A stretch of DNA of 64,000 nucleotides from Ekhidna sp051379705 (GCF_051379705.1 NZ_CP179868.1:2356001-2420000); one strand, 5' to 3'; shown: positions 42,630-52,311, counted from the stretch's first letter. Notes: generated from the sequence alone by a model not told the origin. Program-made: numbers and translations.

Positions 42630-45194
42630 TCACTCGGACCTTAATTGTTGTGCGGGATTGATTTTACTTGTCTGATATACTTTGTAACCAATCGCTAGGA
42701 CTACAATCGCCAACACCACAAGTAATGCTTTTATAAAATGCCCTACGGACGAACTAACATGATAGGCATAAATGATGTCAAAAACTGTGGCCAGGATGTA
42801 GTGACTTGCTGACAATCCTAATATAGCCGCAACACCGAGTATCCAATACAAATCCTTACCAAGCAGATGAATGATGGTTTTTCGAGAAGCACCCAATACT
42901 TTTCTGACACCAAATTCCTTACTTCTCTTTTGAACCTTCAGAGACACCAGGGTATACAACCCTAGAATTGAGATCAGGATGGAGATGATGGCCATGAACA
43001 AGTTGATTTTAACAAAAATACCGTTGGTTCCTCTGCTGCTTTGCATCACATCTTCTTGAAGAAATCCTCGATAGAGCTCCTGAGGAAAAGCTTCGTACCA
43101 CACCTGCTCTATTTTACTGTTGATTAAATCCTGACTACCAGCCATTCTTACAACAGCATAGTTGTAGTTTTCTTCGGGCGTATACCGGATAATCGTGGGT
43201 GTGATTTTATTGTCCATCATAATGTTCTGCACATTGAAGTCATCAACGACACCAATGACCGTAAACTTTTCATTACCCACCTTTATGCTCTGATTTAGCA
43301 TGTCAATCCCATATTGACTTTCTAGCATTCGATTAATAACCACCTTATCAGAGTTGTCTCCTAATTCTGTATGAAATGATCCTTTGTTTAGACGCAAGCC
43401 CATTACCTCCGAATAATCAGTACCTACTCTTAGCTGGGTGGTTGATACGTCTCGGCCATCCTGATCGACATATTGAAACTCAGTAGAAAATCCAATCAGA
43501 TGATAAGAGCCTGCCACTGCCTGGACCTCAGGTTCTTGATTCAATTGGTCTGCAAGGATCCGGAATTGCTCAGGACGATCCAGTGGGATATTCACCACCT
43601 GTTCTATGTTATAGCCACGATCAAGGCTATCTTGAAAATAAGAGTTATCCACGTTGAGAAACAGCCCGAAGATGTTGTAAAAGCACAAGGCAAACTGGAA
43701 AGTAAGCAGTACCATCATGAGTCTATTTTTAACGGAAAGTGTGACCTTATCTCTAAAGATTTTCAAGGATGAAAACTTGGAAACATATAAGGATGGATAA
43801 GCAGCTGAAAGTAAGGTTACGATGATAATTAAGAATAAGGCAAATTGAAGAAGTGTGGTAAAAGGCACACGATCCAATTGGATCAACTCACGCTGAAACA
43901 TGGCATTGTAAGTTGGAATAAGCAAAGAGGATATGCCGACGGATAGAATGACTGCCATTGAAATCATGAAGGTATTTTCAATCATGAATTGAACGATCGT
44001 GCTTTTTCGACTGCCACCCATTATTTTTCTTACTGCAATTTCTTTCAACCTTTTTCCAGACAGTGCAATACTGGTATTGATGAAATTGAAACAAGCCAGC
44101 AGCAGGATAGAAATCGCTGTACCCGCGATTCCATAGACTGAAGAGATATGCAGGTGTTGACGAAACCGGCCATGTAGAAGGCTGCCCTCAATGGCGGGCC
44201 ATTCCAAAATAGTATCCAATCGGTAAGCATCGATTTGATAGCGGTCGTTTGCCTCATTTCGACTTTGCTTCAATAGCTCAAGCTCATAATTGATCAAGCT
44301 CACCTGGTCTTGGCTAGCATACACAAATGTCCCATCTACGCTGTACTGCCAGTCACTTTGATCAACCTGATAATGTGCTGGATAATTTTCGAATGAGGTA
44401 ATCATTGCTTGCGAGAAGCTTACATTGTTGGGAGGTGTTTCGAATACATCTTTGATTAAGTATGATTCCTCTTTCTGATCCGGAAAAACAAGCTTTATCA
44501 ATTTCCCTACCGGATAAGGTTCATTGAACAATTTCATTGCAAGTTCGGCCGAAATAGCCACCTCATTGATTCCCGGAGGTTTAATGTAGGATCCGTTGAG
44601 ACTTTTCATTGGAAGTCGGGAAAAGAATTCACTGTCGGCAAAAGCCATGCGGGAAGAAAACAGGTGGTTGTGCTCGCGCACAGCTATGCTATTTGCGGTA
44701 TATCTGAATGCTTCTATCGCCGCACTTTTAAGGCTGGGAGCGAGTGCAATGGAACTGGTACCCAAAGTGGATTCTCCGGTTCTTAGACCACTAATCTTAT
44801 AAATGTTGTCGGCCTCAGCATATGATTTGTTGAAGGTAGCATTGAACTGGTAATTGAAATATCCAATGGTGCAAATGGAGATTGCCAGCGCCAATCCAAA
44901 GATGTTAGCAAAGACGTAAAATGGATTCAGCTTAATTGCTCTGATGGAAGTTTTGAGATAGTTTTTTGGTAGTCGCATAACATTGGAAGGTATTAGTTTG
45001 AGAGATCGGATCACCGAAGGACGAATCATTTTGAGAATCTCTCCGGTATAGATCTGTCTGGCTTTTTTCATGCCATGGAGCTCTACATTTTCGAAGAACG
45101 CTTCCTCCAGATCTCCTTGCAATTCTTCAAAAAGGTCTTGACTGCAAAACCATTGAAAGATGCGATAAGAAAAATTTGGCAATTCAGGTTTCAT
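42630..45194 (-). CDS. FtsX/MacB-type ABC transporter permease, PadR-linked (2)
   Basis: About 854 aa from ATG 45194, which overlaps the PadR stop by one base (TAATG); an in-frame extension upstream lies in the PadR gene. N-terminal prefix domain (EELQGDLEEAFFENVELHG), then two MacB-type halves with segments NFINTSIALSGKRLKEIAVRKIMGGSRKSTIVQFM and VQKRSKEFGVRKVLGASRKTI. Ends TSKINPAQQLRSE. As in the other copies, no ATPase gene is linked. Neighbour of two more such permeases in the next 9 kb. Confidence 0.88.
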   Translation of the reverse strand: MKPELPNFSYRIFQWFCSQDLFEELQGDLEEAFFENVELHGMKKARQIYTGEILKMIRPSVIRSLKLIPSNVMRLPKNYLKTSIRAIKLNPFYVFANIFGLALAISICTIGYFNYQFNATFNKSYAEADNIYKISGLRTGESTLGTSSIALAPSLKSAAIEAFRYTANSIAVREHNHLFSSRMAFADSEFFSRLPMKSLNGSYIKPPGINEVAISAELAMKLFNEPYPVGKLIKLVFPDQKEESYLIKDVFETPPNNVSFSQAMITSFENYPAHYQVDQSDWQYSVDGTFVYASQDQVSLINYELELLKQSRNEANDRYQIDAYRLDTILEWPAIEGSLLHGRFRQHLHISSVYGIAGTAISILLLACFNFINTSIALSGKRLKEIAVRKIMGGSRKSTIVQFMIENTFMISMAVILSVGISSLLIPTYNAMFQRELIQLDRVPFTTLLQFALFLIIIVTLLSAAYPSLYVSKFSSLKIFRDKVTLSVKNRLMMVLLTFQFALCFYNIFGLFLNVDNSYFQDSLDRGYNIEQVVNIPLDRPEQFRILADQLNQEPEVQAVAGSYHLIGFSTEFQYVDQDGRDVSTTQLRVGTDYSEVMGLRLNKGSFHTELGDNSDKVVINRMLESQYGIDMLNQSIKVGNEKFTVIGVVDDFNVQNIMMDNKITPTIIRYTPEENYNYAVVRMAGSQDLINSKIEQVWYEAFPQELYRGFLQEDVMQSSRGTNGIFVKINLFMAIISILISILGLYTLVSLKVQKRSKEFGVRKVLGASRKTIIHLLGKDLYWILGVAAILGLSASHYILATVFDIIYAYHVSSSVGHFIKALLVVLAIVVLAIGYKVYQTSKINPAQQLRSE

Positions 45195-45517
45195 TATATG
45201 CTGAATTTGGGTGCCAGACTCCACATTTCTTCACGCAATTCTTTGGCTTGCTTCAAGGCAATTTTACCCGATTGTGTCAGCGAGTAGTATCGCTTTCTTC
45301 TTCCCCCTCTTTCGGCAGTCGCACCGCCAACACGAGATTCTAAATACCCCTTTTCCTCCAGCCGGCTCAAGGCAGCATGCAATGCTCCTCTACTTAAGTT
45401 TCGCTTTAGTCGATGGCTTATTTCTTTCTGAATTTTGAGTCCGTAAGCCTGCTCATCAAGGATGAGAACGGAAAGCAAAACGATCTCTTGAAATTCGCCC
45501 AGGTTAGTGCCTTTCAT
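45194..45517 (-). CDS. PadR-family transcriptional regulator (2)
   Basis: 107 aa. MKGTNLGEFQEIVLLSVLILDEQAYGLKIQKEI begins the winged helix, RGALHAALSRLEEKGYLE is the recognition helix, and TAERGGRRKRYYSLTQSGKIAL is the wing. Operon leader for the permease at 42630 (one-base overlap). Same GGRRKR motif as copies 1 and 4. Upstream are two TGAAACAAATA half-sites (45564-45613) related to the operator of copies 1 and 4. Confidence 0.92.
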   Translation of the reverse strand: MKGTNLGEFQEIVLLSVLILDEQAYGLKIQKEISHRLKRNLSRGALHAALSRLEEKGYLESRVGGATAERGGRRKRYYSLTQSGKIALKQAKELREEMWSLAPKFSI

Positions 45518-45563
45518 AGTGCATTGGTTTTAGTTGTCAGCTGAACAGATTAAACGTCACGTT

Positions 45564-45613
45564 TATTTGTTTCAGTTTTGAAGACCAAACGTAATGTAAT
45601 ATTATTTGTTTCA
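45564..45613 (-). promoter_or_regulatory. Two TGAAACAAATA half-sites and a TAnnTTTG box
   Basis: TGAAACAAATA occurs at 45613-45603 and again at 45574-45564 on the minus strand. Between them TACGTTTG (45593-45586) fits TAnnTTTG. The core AACAAATA matches the left arm of the other PadR operators, but the N15 inverted-repeat geometry is not kept. Likely autoregulatory site of the PadR gene at 45194. Confidence 0.45.
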
Positions 45614-45691
45614 CAAATGAAGACATAATGAGTCTGACAAATCATTTGCATTTATCGCAACCCTATACTTCCGCATTCGTTATACTTTGAC

Positions 45692-45709
45692 ATTCTATGT
45701 ATATAGAAT
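45692..45709. promoter_or_regulatory. Palindrome ATTCTAT-GTAT-ATAGAAT before PadR (3)
   Basis: Seven-base perfect arms around four bases, 39 bp upstream of the PadR start at 45749. It differs from the operator of PadR copies 1, 2 and 4, in line with the different PadR subtype of this pair. Confidence 0.45.
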
Positions 45710-45748
45710 TATTAGTATACTTGTATTTATAATGTATAAACTCAGGTT

Positions 45749-46087
45749 ATGATTTCTAAGAATTTAACTGCTGCATCCACCAAACCCATCATCCTCGGCA
45801 TCCTTAAGCAAGGGAATAGCTATGGTTATTTGATCATCAAAAAGATCAAAGAGCTGTCCGGAGGTGAGATGGAATATTCAGATGGCATGCTTTATCCTGT
45901 TTTACATCGCTTGGAAAAAGATGGACTTATCAAATCCAACTGGACCATGGACGGTGGCACAAGACCAAGAAAATACTATGAAATAACAGCGCTCGGCAAG
46001 GAAGAATTGGTAACTGAACAAGCACAATGGCAGCAAGTGAATGCAGTGCTGAATACACTTTGGGATATAAAATCATCAACTACTTAA
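45749..46087 (+). CDS. PadR-family transcriptional regulator (3), different subtype
   Basis: 112 aa. IILGILKQGNSYGYLIIKKIKELSGG, then SDGMLYPVLHRLEKDGLIKSNW and GGTRPRKYYEITALGKEELV. This is the other common PadR subgroup (PRKYYEIT wing instead of GGRRKRYY), ending with a short tail. It precedes a permease by 3 bp. The pair is divergent from PadR/permease copy 2 (231 bp apart). Confidence 0.93.
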   Translation: MISKNLTAASTKPIILGILKQGNSYGYLIIKKIKELSGGEMEYSDGMLYPVLHRLEKDGLIKSNWTMDGGTRPRKYYEITALGKEELVTEQAQWQQVNAVLNTLWDIKSSTT

Positions 46088-46090
46088 GAA

Positions 46091-48709
46091 ATGTTCAATC
46101 TGGAAAAAGAGATAGGTAAATGGCTGAAATCCTTCCAAAAGCAACGGGCTTTTGATGAAGGAAACATCAGGGAAATGGAACTTCACTTACGTGATCATAT
46201 CGAAGACTTGATTGCCGGAGGACTCAGTGAAAAGAACGCATTTGAAAAGGCAGTGGAAGAGTTTGGAGAAGTTCCTGTTATAGCTAAGGAGGAGTACTCA
46301 ATCATAAAAAGGAAGACTTCTTTAAGATCAATATTATTTACGACCATGATCAATAATTACTTTAAAACAACGCTACGCAGCATGATGAAGAATCCTCTTA
46401 CTTCTTTCATTAATGTCTTCGGATTGGCGGTTGCAATTGGTGTATGTACAGTGGTATATGCATTTATTGATTTTGATTACAGCATAGATCGTCATCACGA
46501 AAATGAAAATGAGATTTACTTGGCCACCTTTTATGTAGATAGAGATGGTAAGGAAGAGCACTATGGATTAAGCCCAGCACCACTTGGGAAAATGCTAGAA
46601 CAAGACTTTTCAAGCATCGAAGGTGTGTGTAGAATTAAATATGGGAATGCTGTTGTTAAATATGAAGACCATGTGTTTAATGAAAGTATCAGATTAGTAG
46701 ACCCTAACTATTTAGACTTTTTCACCTTTCCACTGAAATGGGGAGAAGCGAGTTCACTAGCGGATGTGAATAGCATCATTATAACTGAATCAATCTCCAA
46801 AAAATACTTCGGGGATATGAATCCAATCGGAAAGCAAATAACAATTAAGTTCACTCAAACAAAGAGCAAAACTTTTGTGGTTTCTGGGGTTTCAGAAAAA
46901 CTTCCAAGAACACGAGCGCTTACGTTCGATTTTCTAATCAACCTTGAAAACTACGACTACTTTAATAGCTCATTTGATTTTTCTGATTGGAGCGAATTTG
47001 TAGAAGCGACACTCATTTACATTCCTAATTCTGAGGATGTCCAAGAGATTTCAGCCGGAATGAAGAAATACGTGGCGCTACAAAATGAAAAGGAGCGTGA
47101 TTGGGCTATCAGTTCTGCCGAACTTATCAAGTTCAAAGATTTGCACTTCAGATCAAGAGATATTCAAAAGGACATTTCTAGCGATAGTTTTTATGAAGCT
47201 AGAGTTGTGTTGCCAATTATCGGTATTTTCTTGATTGCCTTGGCTTGTTTTAATTATATCAATATAGCGGTAGTTTCTGCAGCAAAAAGGTTGAAAGAGA
47301 TTGGTATTAGAAAAGTGATTGGGGCAAATAGAGCGAAAGTAATTACTCAATTTTTGACCGAAAACATTATGCTTACACTTTTCGCTTTGGTGATGGGCGT
47401 ATTTCTGGCATTTACCGTGATGCTTCCCTGGTTTAATGGTATTTCGAGTATAGGATTGTCTCTCTCATTAAATGATTATAAACTTTGGTTTTTCCTCACA
47501 GGACTTCTGGTTTTCACAGGGGTTGTTTCGGGCATTTATCCGGCACTTTATATCTCAAAGTTTCCTGTAGTTTCAATCTTTAAAGGATCTGTGAGATTCG
47601 GTAAAAAGAATCTACTCACAAAAGTGTTTTTAGCTTTTCAGATCATACTTTCATGTGTGGGTGTAACCGCGGCAGTGATGTTTACTCAAAATAGCAGCTA
47701 TCAAAATGAGCGCAGCTGGGGATATGATCAACATGGTGCGATGTATCTATTTGTTCCCCATGAATCCGGGTTTAAACAGCTACAAGCAGAGTTATCTCAA
47801 GATCCAAACATCACACATCTTTCCGGGTCAAGTCATCACCTTGGCGATTCTAAGGCTGTGCAAATAGTAAGAGATGAAAAACGTGAATACGAAGTAACTG
47901 AGCTAGCCGTAGATGATCGCTACTTAGAGACCATGGGTCTTTCCATAGTGGAAGGCAGTGGCTTTAAAGCAGGATTAAATACTGATCAACGTTCAATTAT
48001 GGTTAATGAGCTATTTGTGGAAAATTTAGGAATTGACTCTCCCATAGGTCACCGATTAAAGATTGACACCAATTATTACACAATTGCAGGAGTGGTTCGA
48101 AACTTTCATTTCAATAATTTCTACTACGAAAGTAAACCCACAATTTTCACCAAGGCGAAGAGCGAAAACTATCGATTTTTAACTGTTCGTGCTCAGCAAG
48201 GCAAAGAGGAGGCGGTCTACCAAAACATACGAAAGCAATGGGCAAGCCTTTTTCCGGATACTCCTTTTAGAGGCGGCTATCAGGAAGATATCTGGGGAGA
48301 GTTTTATGAGGAGCTTGACATTCAAAGAGTATTCACTCGAAACATTGCTTACATTTTTATTTTACTAACTGGACTTGGATTGTATGGCTTAGTTTCCCTA
48401 AATGTTGCAGGAAGGATCAGAGAATTCAGTATCCGAAAAACTCTGGGTGCAGGGACGAAGCATATCGCATATGGTATAATTAACGAATATCTCCTGCTTT
48501 CTTTCATTGCCTTGGTTTTCGGTGCGCCTATTTCTTACGTTTTGGCGAAAGCCAACCTCGATATGATGTATCCGGATCCACGACCATTTGGGGTGGATAG
48601 TGTAATTATTGCAGTTGTTATTCTGTGCTCAGTTCTTTTAGGAGTAATGTTAATGCAAGTGCGTAAAGTGACTCAATCCAATCCTGTAGAAGGTCTCAAA
48701 ACAGAATAA
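46091..48709 (+). CDS. FtsX/MacB-type ABC transporter permease, PadR-linked (3)
   Basis: 872 aa. The N-terminal extension (about residues 1-75, EIGKWLKSFQKQRAFDEG... LRDHIEDLIAGGLSEKNAFEKAVEEFGE) is a different prefix domain from the other three permeases, matching the different PadR subtype. Two MacB-like halves follow, with NYINIAVVSAAKRLKEIGIRKVIGANRAKVITQFL and NVAGRIREFSIRKTLGAGTKHIAYGI; it ends NPVEGLKTE. No ATPase is linked. 3 bp after the PadR gene. Confidence 0.88.
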   Translation: MFNLEKEIGKWLKSFQKQRAFDEGNIREMELHLRDHIEDLIAGGLSEKNAFEKAVEEFGEVPVIAKEEYSIIKRKTSLRSILFTTMINNYFKTTLRSMMKNPLTSFINVFGLAVAIGVCTVVYAFIDFDYSIDRHHENENEIYLATFYVDRDGKEEHYGLSPAPLGKMLEQDFSSIEGVCRIKYGNAVVKYEDHVFNESIRLVDPNYLDFFTFPLKWGEASSLADVNSIIITESISKKYFGDMNPIGKQITIKFTQTKSKTFVVSGVSEKLPRTRALTFDFLINLENYDYFNSSFDFSDWSEFVEATLIYIPNSEDVQEISAGMKKYVALQNEKERDWAISSAELIKFKDLHFRSRDIQKDISSDSFYEARVVLPIIGIFLIALACFNYINIAVVSAAKRLKEIGIRKVIGANRAKVITQFLTENIMLTLFALVMGVFLAFTVMLPWFNGISSIGLSLSLNDYKLWFFLTGLLVFTGVVSGIYPALYISKFPVVSIFKGSVRFGKKNLLTKVFLAFQIILSCVGVTAAVMFTQNSSYQNERSWGYDQHGAMYLFVPHESGFKQLQAELSQDPNITHLSGSSHHLGDSKAVQIVRDEKREYEVTELAVDDRYLETMGLSIVEGSGFKAGLNTDQRSIMVNELFVENLGIDSPIGHRLKIDTNYYTIAGVVRNFHFNNFYYESKPTIFTKAKSENYRFLTVRAQQGKEEAVYQNIRKQWASLFPDTPFRGGYQEDIWGEFYEELDIQRVFTRNIAYIFILLTGLGLYGLVSLNVAGRIREFSIRKTLGAGTKHIAYGIINEYLLLSFIALVFGAPISYVLAKANLDMMYPDPRPFGVDSVIIAVVILCSVLLGVMLMQVRKVTQSNPVEGLKTE

Positions 48710-48741
48710 TCGACTACAAAATTTATATTTATTCTATAAAG

Positions 48742-48778
48742 TATAACAAATAATTCTCGTCTCCGTATATTTGTTCTA
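48742..48778. promoter_or_regulatory. PadR operator/promoter, second copy
   Basis: TATAACAAATA (48742-48752) and TATTTGTTCTA (48768-48778) are inverted arms (one mismatch) with a 15-nt spacer, the same geometry as at 15870-15906. TATATTTG (48766-48773) is the likely -7 box, 21 nt before the padR ATG. Eighteen consecutive bases (TCCGTATATTTGTTCTAT) are identical to the minus-strand copy at 15869-15886. Confidence 0.65.
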
Positions 48779-48794
48779 TTAAATAGAATAAATC

Positions 48795-49127
48795 ATGTCG
48801 AAAGATCATATTGGCGAACTGGAAGAATTGGTTTTACTCCTCATCGTAATGTTGAAAGAGGAAGCTTACGGATTAGCCATTCGCAAGGCATTAAAAGAGC
48901 AAGCCAACCGCAATGTCACAATTGGGGCTGTACATGGTACCGTCAACAGGCTCGAGAAAAAAAGCTTCATTGATTCCAGCATGGGAGGTGCTACCGAAGA
49001 GCGAGGAGGCCGACGCAAGCGAATCTTCAGAATTACTGCTTCTGGCAAAACTGTGCTTCAAAAAAGCAGGGATGTCAAGGTAAACCTTTGGCAACAGATT
49101 CCTGAGTTAGCAATCAAAAACGCCTGA
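48795..49127 (+). CDS. PadR-family transcriptional regulator (4)
   Basis: 110 aa. GELEELVLLLIVMLKEEAYGLAI, IGAVHGTVNRLEKKSFID and TEERGGRRKRIFRITASGKT: the same subtype as copy 1, over its whole length. Leads the permease at 49130 (2-bp gap). Its promoter carries the shared N15 operator, so cross-regulation with the regulator at 15507 is possible. Confidence 0.92.
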   Translation: MSKDHIGELEELVLLLIVMLKEEAYGLAIRKALKEQANRNVTIGAVHGTVNRLEKKSFIDSSMGGATEERGGRRKRIFRITASGKTVLQKSRDVKVNLWQQIPELAIKNA

Positions 49128-49129
49128 TC

Positions 49130-51715
49130 ATGGGAAAGTCAAGACCTCCGAAGTTTGCGGATCGATTGCTAGGATTCTTCATCAAAGGGGAACTACTGGA
49201 AGAAGTATTGGGAGACCTATATGAATATCATGCTGAGCTCTCAGAGACTCCATCCTGGAAGCGACCAATACTTTATTGGTTCCATGTTTTAAATTTTATT
49301 CGTCCGGAATTGGTAAAGAAAATAGCAGGTAAAATGAAACTCAACAATCTAGGGATGATCCAACTGATGTTTAAGCTCAGCTTTAGACACATGAGGAAAA
49401 AGATGCTGATGACAGCAATTAGTCTTATTACATTGATAACAGGTGTGTTGAGCTTTCAGCTTACCTTCAGCTGGCTCAGAAATGAAATTTCCATGGACGA
49501 TTTCCACGAGAATCGAGATAGAATCGCGATCGGAGTGGCACGCTTAAGTCCTGAAAGTAACCTCATTGCCTTCTCAATATCTGGCTTGTTTCAGATTGAT
49601 TATTCGGAATATCCGGAGATTGAAAAGTCTCTGCTGATCCACACGTACATGCGGGATGAAATAAAGTTTTACTCAGATGGAGTGGCATATGGTGGAAAAG
49701 GACTGATCGCAGATAGCACATTTTTCGACTTCTTTGATTTCAAACTTCAGGTTGGAACAAATGATGCGCTGACGAGCCCCACCAATGTAATTGTCACCAA
49801 GGAATTTGCTGACAAAGTTTTCGGTGATGAAGATCCTATGGGGAAAATCATTGAGATCACTTGCGATCAAAAAGGAACTTATCAAGTGGCTGGTATTCTT
49901 GATAAGATACCTTCAAACAGCTCTATTAAGTTCGATTTTCTGATACCGAAGCATTCCAAAAATTTTTGGAGAAGAGCCCCACAAGATTTTATCATGTTGA
50001 AGCAAGGAAGTAGCCTTGATCAACTCAACAACAAGCTACGAGATGTAGCAAATGCAAGTGAGCGTTTTAAAAACAGTGAAGCTTTTGCATATCCATTTAA
50101 GGATGTTTTCGAAGAGAAACCCTTCAATGTAAAACTGTTTGCTAAGTATGGCAATGCAGGAAATCTAAAAACAGTCACGCTGATAGCATGGGCTCTACTC
50201 TTCATTACAATCATCTGCTACACCAACTTGCAAACATCAGTTCAAGTGGCTGAAATGAATAAGGTGAAGCTTAAGCATATCATCGGTGCATCCAAACGAC
50301 ATCTGGTTGTTGAGTGGATGATTCGTGGGTTTATTTACTTCCTTATTGCAACGGCCTCCAGTTTGATTCTTTATCATTCAATCTTCAATGGACTGGTAAA
50401 TTTCATAGGATTGGAGTTAGACATGCAACCGCTCAATGATAGTCTGATCATTGCTGGAGTCATTCTCATTGCTGTTTTACTTTCTTCGCTGATCGCATCC
50501 TCAAACGTCTTTAGACGTCTGGTAGACTTGGATGTCAAAAAGGAAAAAACAACATACGCAATCGGTCTGTCGAGACGCATCCTAGCTGTCTTTCAATATG
50601 CAATCACTGTTGTACTCCTCATCGGTTCTGTGATTGTTGCATTGCAGTTGCGATTTATGCAAAACAAAGATTTAGGCATTCATCAGACTGAAATTGTGTC
50701 GACTAGCTTTTTTGATGTCATACCGGATGCTCGTCAGGATAGTGCCAAAAGAGCAGAAATAGAGCGCAAGCATAAATATGTAATCGACCGTTTGAGTAAG
50801 CATCCAAGCATCCAGGCAGTGTCACAGGCGAAGCATCCATTGGGATTCGCCTATGATTTACCTTTCAAGCTTTCTTCGTCTTCCGATGACTTTATCCCTG
50901 TTAAAACTTTAAATACTGATCCGGGCTTTTTCAAAATATTTAATCCAACAATAATTGAAGGTCGGTATTTTGATGAAACGGATGAAAACAATGCGATCAA
51001 GTTGGTTATAAATGAATCGGCTAAAAAGTTCTTCAAAATCCAGAATATTGAAGAGACAAGGTTGACCTACAAACTCGATAATGAATCCTACCAGATAGTT
51101 GGCGTGGTAGAAGACTTTCACTTCGAACACCTATCTCAGGAAATTCAACCATTGATTCTCATCTATTTCACTCGATTGGATAATGAAATCATTGTTAGAT
51201 ATCGGAATGGAAGAGCTAAGGAGACACTTGAGTTTGTAGAAGAAATATATCGAGAGGTCAATCCGGAGGGAATATTCACAGCAAGCTTTTTTGAAGGCAA
51301 AGTAGCCTCTCAATATGCTAAAGAGGTGAAAGTAGGCAGGCTCTATTCAATTTTTGGATTCATTGCCATATTGCTGTCTTCAGTTACCTTGTTCTCATTT
51401 GTTTATCACGAAACCAATAGACGAACCAAGGAAGTTGGAGTCAGAAAAGTGAATGGCGCCTCTCCGGAAGACATATTTAAGCTTTTCAGTCTATCCTTTT
51501 TAAAAACAATTTTAGTAGCATTAATCGCATCTATTCCATTGGGATGGTATGCCATGGAGCAGTGGTTAGGAGATTTTTCCAATAGAATCGAACAAGAACT
51601 TTGGATGTATGTCCTGATTACTGCAATCGTATTGGTCTGGGCATTAATCGCCATCTTCTGGCATACACTCAAAGTTGCAAAGCTGAATCCCATTCAGAGT
51701 TTGAGGTATGAGTAG
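49130..51715 (+). CDS. FtsX/MacB-type ABC transporter permease, PadR-linked (4)
   Basis: 861 aa. Prefix domain at the N-terminus (PKFADRLLGFFIKGELLEEVLGDLYEYHAEL) as in copy 1. The first FtsX half is diverged: the usual RKxxG segment reads EMNKVKLKHIIGASKRHLVVEW. The second half is canonical (RRTKEVGVRKVNGASPEDIFKLF). Ends NPIQSLRYE. It is probably part of a permease set whose ATPase is encoded elsewhere. The first-half divergence suggests specialisation. Confidence 0.88.
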   Translation: MGKSRPPKFADRLLGFFIKGELLEEVLGDLYEYHAELSETPSWKRPILYWFHVLNFIRPELVKKIAGKMKLNNLGMIQLMFKLSFRHMRKKMLMTAISLITLITGVLSFQLTFSWLRNEISMDDFHENRDRIAIGVARLSPESNLIAFSISGLFQIDYSEYPEIEKSLLIHTYMRDEIKFYSDGVAYGGKGLIADSTFFDFFDFKLQVGTNDALTSPTNVIVTKEFADKVFGDEDPMGKIIEITCDQKGTYQVAGILDKIPSNSSIKFDFLIPKHSKNFWRRAPQDFIMLKQGSSLDQLNNKLRDVANASERFKNSEAFAYPFKDVFEEKPFNVKLFAKYGNAGNLKTVTLIAWALLFITIICYTNLQTSVQVAEMNKVKLKHIIGASKRHLVVEWMIRGFIYFLIATASSLILYHSIFNGLVNFIGLELDMQPLNDSLIIAGVILIAVLLSSLIASSNVFRRLVDLDVKKEKTTYAIGLSRRILAVFQYAITVVLLIGSVIVALQLRFMQNKDLGIHQTEIVSTSFFDVIPDARQDSAKRAEIERKHKYVIDRLSKHPSIQAVSQAKHPLGFAYDLPFKLSSSSDDFIPVKTLNTDPGFFKIFNPTIIEGRYFDETDENNAIKLVINESAKKFFKIQNIEETRLTYKLDNESYQIVGVVEDFHFEHLSQEIQPLILIYFTRLDNEIIVRYRNGRAKETLEFVEEIYREVNPEGIFTASFFEGKVASQYAKEVKVGRLYSIFGFIAILLSSVTLFSFVYHETNRRTKEVGVRKVNGASPEDIFKLFSLSFLKTILVALIASIPLGWYAMEQWLGDFSNRIEQELWMYVLITAIVLVWALIAIFWHTLKVAKLNPIQSLRYE

Positions 51716-51768
51716 GCAGTTGCTTCTTTTAATGTCCTCTCAGGTTTAAGGCTGAAGCAGTCAAATAA

Positions 51769-51837
51769 TGTAAAATATATTTTACATTAAGTAAAACATT
51801 TTTAACTTTATGTTCGTAATACTTTACATCAAGTAAA
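51769..51837. promoter_or_regulatory. Palindrome plus two TTTAC-n5-GTAAA operators of the XRE operon
   Basis: TGTAAAATATATTTTACA (51769-51786) is a perfect 18-bp palindrome. It overlaps TTTTACATTAAGTAAAA (51780-51796), and a further TTTACATCAAGTAAA lies at 51823-51837. Centres of the two n5 sites are 42 bp apart, close to four helical turns. The HTH gene two ORFs downstream is the likely binder (autoregulation). Confidence 0.6.
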
Positions 51838-51864
51838 ATAAAACGTATAATCAATCAGTTAAAA

Positions 51865-52311
51865 ATGGACTACCACGAAAGAAAAAGTATCGTAAATATG
51901 CTTAGCATGATCATAGTGCTAGGCATCTACTACTGGTCTGTATTCGAACGCTTCAATAACCAGGTGATGACTACAGATGAGCAGCTACAGTTTTGGTCAA
52001 AAGCTATCCTAATTGCTATACCAGTTTCAATTGTTACCAAGATCGTGGTAGTGATTGTCTTTGCGATCAGTAATTACCTCATCACACGAGAAAAATTGCC
52101 AGGCTTTGAGGATGAAAGAGATAAGTTAATCGAACTGAAAGCAACAAGAAACTCTTACATAATTTTTGGAATAGGGTTCTTCATTTCACTCGCCGTGCTT
52201 GCATTTGGTTATCCACCCAAGTACATGTTTATTTCAATAATAATTGGTGGGATAGCCTCTGAAATTTTCGATAATCTTTCCAAAGTATATTACCACAGTA
52301 AGGGAGTATAA
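51865..52311 (+). CDS. Four-helix membrane protein, DUF2178-like
   Basis: 148 aa. About four hydrophobic helices (11-24, 45-72, 96-114 and 120-135), separated by a charged loop with EDERDKLIELKATRNSYIIFG, the pattern seen in DUF2178-type proteins usually encoded beside a small XRE regulator. Its last base overlaps the start of that regulator (TAATG). Function unknown; the pair may form a regulated membrane module. Confidence 0.75.
   Translation: MDYHERKSIVNMLSMIIVLGIYYWSVFERFNNQVMTTDEQLQFWSKAILIAIPVSIVTKIVVVIVFAISNYLITREKLPGFEDERDKLIELKATRNSYIIFGIGFFISLAVLAFGYPPKYMFISIIIGGIASEIFDNLSKVYYHSKGV

Noticed and set aside
12904..51715. PadR/permease units as a mobile element
   Set aside because: No transposase, integrase, terminal repeats or target duplications; codon style is like the neighbours.
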